This document shows, one piece after another, positions 58,070 to 64,000 of a DNA stretch of 64,000 bases. Made by a program: the position numbers and the translations under genes. Position 1 is the stretch's first letter; each line of letters opens with the position of its first letter. A model generated the notes under the pieces. That model saw only the letters and a program-made list of their open reading frames with translations. It was not told the DNA's origin and did no database searches. Source of the DNA: Bombardia bombarda (taxonomy: Eukaryota; Ascomycota; Sordariomycetes; Sordariales; Lasiosphaeriaceae); NCBI GenBank assembly GCA_030512295.1, contig JAULSR010000001.1:1674001-1738000 (forward strand), read 5' to 3'.

Positions 58070-59152
58070 ATGCCAAAAGCGCGCTTACGAAGACAGTCGC
58101 CAACCTCTCTCAGCCCAAGTCCCAGTTACTGGTCACTATCACCGCAGCCATCTCGTGTTGTGGGAGACGGCGACCAAATTTCAGTCATGTCCGCTTCAAG
58201 GCCCTCAAGCTTGGCCATGGTGCCTTCAGGGCCTGGGGCCATGCATACGGCATTTCCACCTTCGCTAGGGGAGATCCTGACCAACACCGCGCCTCACCCA
58301 TACACTCTTCCCGCCTTTATGGCCTTCCTATCTCGATTTCACTGCCTGGAAACGCTGGAGTTCACGTTGGAAGCTGAGCGCTATAAAACCGCCTACGACG
58401 ATTTCTTACGGAGCCAGTCCTCCTGGATGGACGGCAATGAACACGTGTGTTCATTGTGGCAGAAGCTAATAAGGACATATATCCAGCAATCTGGCTCTCG
58501 CGAGGTGAATCTTCCAGCACATGTCCGCGACAGGTTGGTGAGCCTGCCGGCAGATTCCACGCCACCTCTGCCTTCAGAACTCGACGATGCAGTTTCTATA
58601 GTGTACGAACTGATGAACGATTCGCTTCTGGGGCCCTTTATTGAGTCAGTGGCCGTACATCACACCGATATGACTGAGGACTTCCGCGACTCCAGGTCAG
58701 TAAGATCCCGGCTACGCACGCCGAAGGATTCGGCATCATCCTCAACCAACGACGAGCCAAGCCGTTCGCCAAAGGCCGGCTTTTTACCTTTGCTCAATAT
58801 AGGGTGGTCCAACGACCCTGTGAGAAGCTCGGCTTCATCTTCGAGCGGGCACGTGGATCGCGAGGGCGCCCTTGCCTATGATACTGCAAGCACAGGATCT
58901 CCCGCGGCGAACGAACCGATGACCCCGCCAACCACACCACCCACCACAGACTGGGCCTTTCCAGCATCCCCCGGGACCCTCCATCGAGCGATTAGTGCCC
59001 ACAGCAATGGCTGGAAAAAGATGGGAGCGAAACTTGGCTTGGGCAAGAAGAGCCGCAACAAGCGTTCTCACACGAGCGCCACCTCGGCCGCGGCCGGGGC
59101 CGATACGGATGTTTCCATGAGCGACGGGAGCCAGAGCGGCTACCCGGTATAG
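58070..59152 (+). CDS. RGS-domain protein, frame ends at an in-frame TAG
   Basis: Regulator of G-protein signalling: such proteins speed GTP hydrolysis on G-alpha subunits at the plasma membrane. From ATG 58070 (MPKARLRRQ) the frame encodes 360 residues. The RGS box spans roughly residues 65-210, with the start SLGEILTNTAPHPYTLPAFM, the helix CLETLEFTLEAERYK and the late segment YELMNDSLLGPFIESV. It is followed by a Ser/Pro/Thr-rich tail with WKKMGAKLGLGKKSRNKR. A second ATG at 58187 (MSASRPSS) is a possible start. A TTGCAG acceptor-like site at 57961-57966 suggests a spliced leader. The frame is closed by TAG at 59150-59152, but the same frame continues open for 284 further codons, so the annotated end may not be the true protein end. 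Confidence 0.85.
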   Translation: MPKARLRRQSPTSLSPSPSYWSLSPQPSRVVGDGDQISVMSASRPSSLAMVPSGPGAMHTAFPPSLGEILTNTAPHPYTLPAFMAFLSRFHCLETLEFTLEAERYKTAYDDFLRSQSSWMDGNEHVCSLWQKLIRTYIQQSGSREVNLPAHVRDRLVSLPADSTPPLPSELDDAVSIVYELMNDSLLGPFIESVAVHHTDMTEDFRDSRSVRSRLRTPKDSASSSTNDEPSRSPKAGFLPLLNIGWSNDPVRSSASSSSGHVDREGALAYDTASTGSPAANEPMTPPTTPPTTDWAFPASPGTLHRAISAHSNGWKKMGAKLGLGKKSRNKRSHTSATSAAAGADTDVSMSDGSQSGYPV

Positions 59153-60007
59153 GAATTGCAGGTCATGCCAACTCCTCAAGCTACCTTTACCACTTCCCTC
59201 GAACGAGACCTGCCGGCAGAGACAGATGTCAGTGACGATGAGATGCAATCAACGACGCAGACATTAGTACCGCGCAGATCTTCCGATTGGGAAGAGCCGC
59301 ACCCTGGCCAGCGTTTCTCATACCCCGATGGGGTCAACGCAGGCTACGGTGCTGGCCAGCATCATGGTAATGAGGTTCAAAGGACTGGCATGGCCGCAAA
59401 AGGCTATACGCCATATTCAAACCGTGGGCGATCGTCGGGGTCCCGACGTATTGCCCGCACACGACTCAGAACAGCGCCTCTGAGGTCGTTTAAGATGTCG
59501 ACTAACGGTCAGGACACGGATAAGAGATGCGCGCCTACGCAAAACGGCGCTTCCAGTAACCTGCATCCAGTCGAGTGCTCGATGTATCAATCCACGAGAA
59601 AGGACTTTACTGTCAGGACAATGGAGAAAGAGTCGGATCTGGAGCAGGAGTTCGACGACGGCATTGGGACGCTCTCGAACGACGCCATGGACTTCACGCT
59701 CTCGTCGGATCAATCATCTCCGCGGCTTTCTATGACCGACTTTTCTAACCACTTGAACGACGCTTTCGGGGCGGACCACCACCAGCGCGCTTACGGCTCA
59801 ACCAAGATTTTGGAACCGTGCTTGTGCGACACCCCGGCCGAGGATCCCTACGGCTGGGAAGCCGAGCTCGACCGAAAACTCCAGGCGGGCGTCGATTATA
59901 ACCATTATCGGCGGGCCGGAGGGGCGAAGCGCAGCCTTCTCCATCGTGTCTTTAGCATGGGGCCGAAAGGAGACGCGACGACGACTACTCAACCGACCAC
60001 ACCCTGA
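59153..60007 (+). CDS. In-frame continuation of the RGS gene behind a single TAG (284 codons)
   Basis: Same reading frame as the RGS gene, entered as GAA TTG CAG GTC right after the TAG, and ending at TGA 60005-60007. The translation looks like real coding sequence: mixed, with an ordered C-terminal patch (EDPYGWEAELDRKLQ, YRRAGGAKRSLLHRVFSMG) and Ser/Thr/acidic stretches. The first ATG is at 59165, only 12 bases after the stop, which argues against a separate gene. Explanations are a C-to-T nonsense change (CAG would read Gln), mRNA editing of UAG to UGG, readthrough, or an in-frame intron. The only phase-compatible one of reasonable size found is 59147-59260, with a poor GTATAG donor. I do not recognise a family for this part. 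Confidence 0.65.
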   Translation, partial: ELQVMPTPQATFTTSLERDLPAETDVSDDEMQSTTQTLVPRRSSDWEEPHPGQRFSYPDGVNAGYGAGQHHGNEVQRTGMAAKGYTPYSNRGRSSGSRRIARTRLRTAPLRSFKMSTNGQDTDKRCAPTQNGASSNLHPVECSMYQSTRKDFTVRTMEKESDLEQEFDDGIGTLSNDAMDFTLSSDQSSPRLSMTDFSNHLNDAFGADHHQRAYGSTKILEPCLCDTPAEDPYGWEAELDRKLQAGVDYNHYRRAGGAKRSLLHRVFSMGPKGDATTTTQPTTP

Positions 60008-60948
60008 TCCATCGCTATCTTGATACCCACTTTGCTTTTTATTTCACCTTTTTTTTTTTTTGATTGGTTTTCGTTTTATCTTTTAGACCAACGAGATACA
60101 AACTTTTCGTCGTTTTTACAAGTGCTCGTTTGGGATGCTCACGCATTGATGACTTGATCTTTTGCAACCACAGGGCGGGTATGGCATTGGTGGCATTGCT
60201 TTTCTTTATTTTTCTGCTTCTCTCTTGTATCGAAAAAGAAGGGCGGGCAGGCGGGCGTTTCTTCGGGCGAAAGACATACATGGTTTGCCTGGTTTGTTTT
60301 AGACATGATACCGGGCGAGAGGGGAAACAACTCATTTGGCGAAGGGAGTTAGTCTTATCTCTTTTTTTTCTTCGAGGGGTTGCATATGGGGGGTTGGGTC
60401 GAATGACCTGGCCTAGATCTGATGCCATCTCTTTCTTTCTCAAATAGAATTCACACCTCTCTTTTTTTTTTCTTACTTTTATTCTTCACGTGTCACATAT
60501 GTTTGGGTTTTGATTTGTCTGTTCCATGCGTCGCGGCAGACTTGGACGATGACATCCTTTTCTTTTTATGAGTGAGAACCTACCTTATCTTCAGTACATA
60601 TTCTTCTTTTTTCTTTGCACGGATGGCATTGATAGGAGTTTTAAACGTGGATCTTTCTGTTCGTTCATTCTTAAGGAGCGAGCTCGCGTCTCTCTCTCTC
60701 TCTTTCTTCGGTGTGACATGGGCTGAGCCCAGTGGATTCGGAATCGGTGATGGTCGGTCATGGTGATGCAACAACACACTTGAGTGTATGTGAAAGCAAG
60801 TCTGTGTGGATGACAACTGAATGAGCGAGTGGTTGGTGCTGCAGGTGTGAACAAGGGATGTACAGTCAATTTTGGGTTTTGGGTCGGACACACCCAACTA
60901 CCTACCTACCTTGGGTCAACATCGACAACAGCCAGCAGGCCCGCTGCG

Positions 60949-60984
60949 CACACACACACACACACACACACTCACTCACTCACT
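60949..60984. repeat. CA tract followed by CTCA units
   Basis: About eleven CA units, then about four CTCA units. Confidence 0.85.
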
Positions 60985-61695
60985 CCTTGCCCATTAACAG
61001 CTGTGTGTTTGGAAGGATCAATGGACAAGTTTGACATGACAGACCGACCGGATGGAGGAAGGGGTGGAAGGGTACTTTGGGAGGATGGTGGGAAGAGGAA
61101 AGAAGTCACACATGATCGATTTATATAATGTCTACGGTAATCAAGGCGAGAGAGCGGGATGGATGGACCAAAACAAAACAAAAAAGGGAAGAAACGATTT
61201 ACTACAATGGAAGGGGGGGGAAAACCTACATACAAACATACAACAAGTACATACACAACTTCTAGTACATATACACAGGTACATATACATACATACATAT
61301 AGACAGCAGGTACATACGGGAAAGTTAAGGCTGGGAGGGTTGGTTGTCTGGGAATGACATCAGCGTTATTAGCTAGCCAACTGGGCAGTTTGTTAGTTAT
61401 AACACAAAAACGTTGTTTGTTCATTGATTTTTTAAGATTTGTCTCTCGCCCTTGTAAATGCAAGGTAGGTAATTAGGACATTAACAAATTCGGCATATAC
61501 CACTTGGCTGACCGAGCGGCAGCCGGGGATTCCATGGACCAACAAAAGGAGACAAAATCAACACACATCCCCTATTCTGTCTGCTTTAAGTTGGTACCCA
61601 CAAAGTTACCTCAAGCCATCATCAATCGCTCATAGCCCTTTCACTTCCATCTTTTACATCAATCACATCACATCACAGATTTCATTCACAACCTT

Positions 61696-61735
61696 CACAG
61701 TGCCCAAGTATGAGACACAGTGCCCAAGTATGAGA
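61696..61735. repeat. Exact 20-bp tandem duplication
   Basis: Unit containing AGTGCCCAAGTATGAGA present twice head to tail. Confidence 0.95.
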
Positions 61736-62927
61736 AATGAGTACAACAGGACAGCCAGTGCATTGTATTATCCGACACACACTTCCCCCAAAGTGTATGC
61801 CAACATGTCCTATGCATGTCTGTCTGCTGTAGGCAATTAACTATCAGACCTCTCCCCTCTGGTCTTTCCCTGTTCCGAAAAGAGAAACTGCACGTCCATC
61901 GCAAAGTCGTCGATGTTATGGCGGCGGCAAACGACCGAAACCAGATCGTTGCAAAAAGTTGTGGTATCGTCTTGTGTACACTTTATCCGTACAATATATC
62001 TCCAAACAGAAAAAAAGCCCCGCCCAAGTTTTTGCGCCAGCCAACCCAGCTCTTCCACAAGCAAAGAAGCCTTTTTTTCTCCACGTGTCAGTCATTTTCC
62101 TTTTCCCGAGATGGCTGCCACATGGCGACAACATATCCTCCTCTTCCAGCCAATCATCTATCCAATCGCCTTATCTTGCTCAAAGACGAGCGTTGCTCCT
62201 TGCTCCCTGTCAAACACAGATATGCTCAAAGCCAAATGCTCAAGACCGATTGCCAAAACAGAATTACCCGAGTTATGGCGACGTATATGACCCCGGGCTT
62301 TGACACAACTGATATCTCCAGCCGCAACTCCAGACGCCATTGTTCAGTCAGATACCTCTCCAGTATTGCCCACACCAAACGCCATGATAACAGTCTGCTA
62401 ACCATAAAAACCGATACAACTTTCCCCTTTCAAGATGACGAGAATCGTCTTTCAGCGCCGATCTTGGCATCTTGCTCTTCGGCACCATCCAGGGTGTTAT
62501 CTGCTTGTAGAGTCGGGAAACAGAATGGTGAAATGAACGTCTCTCGTCTTGTTCTTGGGTCTTTGAATCGTTGATGCCACTCAGGCTGGCATTTCCTTTC
62601 CGGGAAGAAACACGACAGTGGAAAAAAGATAGCTTGCATCTTCTTTCGCTCTTGTATATACTGGCCATAACTGGTGTTTCCCTCCTAACGAAAAGCATGA
62701 TAACATGAATCGCTCTTCAGTTCACTTATTCGTATCCTTCCTTAGACACTATCCAGCCACCGTATCGTTTTAAAAATATAGAAAAGAATAGCAACCCCCC
62801 CTTTCGCTATCTTCGGTCCTCGGGTTTCTCTTTTATTATCCTCTCCAGGCCGGGAAGTCCATTTCAGGTTGGGAGAGTATGTTATCTCTCCTCAAAGTCT
62901 CTTTGGTCGTTCATTTCCTTTAGCAAG

Positions 62928-64000
62928 TCAGATGCCATCCAGACTGAACTCGCCCGTGAATCCCCCGTTGAGCAGTATAGCAGCCAGTCGTCGCCTCTGC
63001 TGTGTAAGCTGCTGTGAGGAATATGAAAGCTTGGGGTCAACGCCCAGAGCCATGCAGATGGCATTCGTGATAGTAAAGACGCCACAGTCATAACCATTGG
63101 TCTGATGCGGGGCTTGGTAGTCCACCGCCTTCCAATCATCCTTGACGAACAAATCCTCAAGTGTGACTTGGACCCAGTTCAAGAGAGTGCGCTTGACGTT
63201 CTTATCGCCAGCGCCTCCTTGCATCGAGTCGATATGTGAGACGGTGCGTTGTCCAGGGCGGACCACAGCAAGAGTCCAATGAGATTGGGCACAGATGGGG
63301 ATGAGGATCGTGTCGATGTTGAAGAAGTTCGCCTTGCGGACACCAGTACGGCGCATGAGACGACCGCATTGGGATGGGCCAGCACTCTGCAGACGATTCC
63401 AGAAGAATGATGTGAAGGCGGCGCACTTTGGCTCTTGATTCGATACACCGGCTGTCTTGTTGACGTATTCGGCAATGTGCTGGATGGAGCCAATGATCAC
63501 GTTATCGTTCAGCCATGCTGTTTTTGGGAGCAGCTTCTCTTCGAAGTCCCGGCGGGTAAGTTCTTGGCCTTCCGGCGTCTTCGCCAGCTCGGCACTTGGA
63601 TTTGCGTTGGCGGCTCTGGTCACTTGGGCATTCCACTCTTCGGTAATGGGTGTGATGATGGGCTTGGAGGGTGCTCTCAAACCGGTTAGGGCAGCATACT
63701 GTGCGGCCTCTTGCTGTCGCTTCTCGGCTTCCTCACGACGTCGCTTTTCTTCCAGGCGCTTGCGTTCAGCTTCTTGCTTTCTACGCTCTTCTTCAGCTCG
63801 CTTGCGCTCTTCCTCTGCCTTTCTGCGAAGTTCTTCCTCAATCTCGCGCTGGCGCCGCTCTTGTTCGTCCCGTCGAATTTGGGCCTCCACCTCATCAAGA
63901 AGCTGGTGACGAATCTCCAGATCTTCTTGCTTTTTCGACGAGATGGCAAGATCCACATCTAAAATGGGTTTCTGCTTACGAGGCACAGCCTTTCCATCAT
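62928..64000 (-). CDS. Ulp1-family SUMO protease (partial, 5' end outside window)
   Basis: C-terminal part of a C48 cysteine protease, the family that matures SUMO and removes it from target proteins, mostly at the nuclear envelope or in the nucleus. About 357 codons lie in the window and the frame runs off the right edge, so the start is missing. First comes a long Glu/Arg/Lys-rich coiled coil (63680-63930), then the protease domain: RDFEEKLLPKTAWLNDNVI opens it, and the catalytic residues appear in order as SHWTLAVV (His), HIDSM (Asp), QTNGYDCGVF (Gln and Cys). The domain ends normally before the TGA at 62928. Whether it is the Ulp1 or Ulp2 type cannot be settled without the N-terminus, although the C-terminal position of the domain favours Ulp1. 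Confidence 0.93.
   Translation of the reverse strand, partial: DGKAVPRKQKPILDVDLAISSKKQEDLEIRHQLLDEVEAQIRRDEQERRQREIEEELRRKAEEERKRAEEERRKQEAERKRLEEKRRREEAEKRQQEAAQYAALTGLRAPSKPIITPITEEWNAQVTRAANANPSAELAKTPEGQELTRRDFEEKLLPKTAWLNDNVIIGSIQHIAEYVNKTAGVSNQEPKCAAFTSFFWNRLQSAGPSQCGRLMRRTGVRKANFFNIDTILIPICAQSHWTLAVVRPGQRTVSHIDSMQGGAGDKNVKRTLLNWVQVTLEDLFVKDDWKAVDYQAPHQTNGYDCGVFTITNAICMALGVDPKLSYSSQQLTQQRRRLAAILLNGGFTGEFSLDGI

Larger units (their letters stand above)
60008..62927. other. Intergenic: convergent 3' flanks of the RGS gene and the SUMO protease
   Basis: About 2.9 kb. T-rich tracts after the RGS gene (60020-60060, 60360-60480), a CA tract near 60949-60970 followed by CTCA units, TACATA-rich DNA at about 61230-61310, and an exact 20-bp tandem duplication at 61696-61735. 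Open frames here (the longest, 61816-62574 +, 252 codons) look non-coding and match nothing known to me. Confidence 0.5.

Noticed and set aside
59147..59161. A 15-nt intron GTATAG...GCAG removing the TAG in frame
   Set aside because: Far below the minimum length that fungal spliceosomes use.
59156..60007. Independent gene starting just after the RGS stop
   Set aside because: Only 12 bases between the stop and the first ATG, same frame, no room for a promoter; a continuation of the RGS gene is more likely.

Overview
The window is nuclear DNA of a filamentous ascomycete, most likely a Sordariomycete. Genes carry short GT-AG introns (50-110 nt), lie on both strands outside operons, and have GC-rich third positions. 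The protein set is typical of Pezizomycotina: a Zn2Cys6 regulator, Mus7/MMS22, an RGS protein and a mitochondrial ClpX. No organellar, bacterial or viral segment was recognised. All identifications come from reading motifs and reconstructing exons by eye; no database search was run.

Layout. 1-1563 (-): ATP synthase beta subunit, 3' end outside the window. 2574-5187 (-): glycogen branching enzyme, eight exons. 6395-8440 (+): mitochondrial ClpX. 9418-10833 (+): CIA1. 11606-15072 (+): large mitochondrial AAA ATPase with a reading-frame break. 15854-17660 (-): ORC5. 18422-20151 (+): Zn2Cys6 regulator. 21114-28061 (-): intronless 2315-residue Mus7/MMS22 repair protein. 29831-30833 (+): cytochrome c oxidase subunit COX5. 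33087-35281 (+): mitochondrial glycerol-3-phosphate dehydrogenase. 35933-37897 (-): TFIIH subunit TFB1. 39245-42438 (+): 2-oxoglutarate dehydrogenase E1. Then come about 15.6 kb without a convincing gene (42439-58069), an RGS-domain gene followed in the same frame by a 284-codon ORF behind one TAG (58070-60007), and at the right edge a Ulp1-type SUMO protease (62928 to beyond 64000, -).

Functionally, six of the fourteen loci encode mitochondrial proteins of energy metabolism or protein quality control (ATP2, ClpX, AAA ATPase, COX5, GUT2, KGD1). CIA1 supports iron-sulfur protein assembly. A second theme is genome maintenance and transcription (ORC5, MUS7, TFB1, a SUMO protease). Nothing suggests co-transcription; the clustering may be chance.

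Observations most worth following: (1) the RGS reading frame interrupted by one TAG in a context that fits the A-to-I mRNA editing known from Sordariomycete sexual stages; (2) the 15.6-kb gene-poor stretch upstream of that RGS gene in an otherwise compact region; (3) coding micro-exons of 15 and 22 nt in the ATP synthase beta gene; (4) the frame break in the AAA ATPase, which is either a 50-nt intron or a 1-nt deletion.
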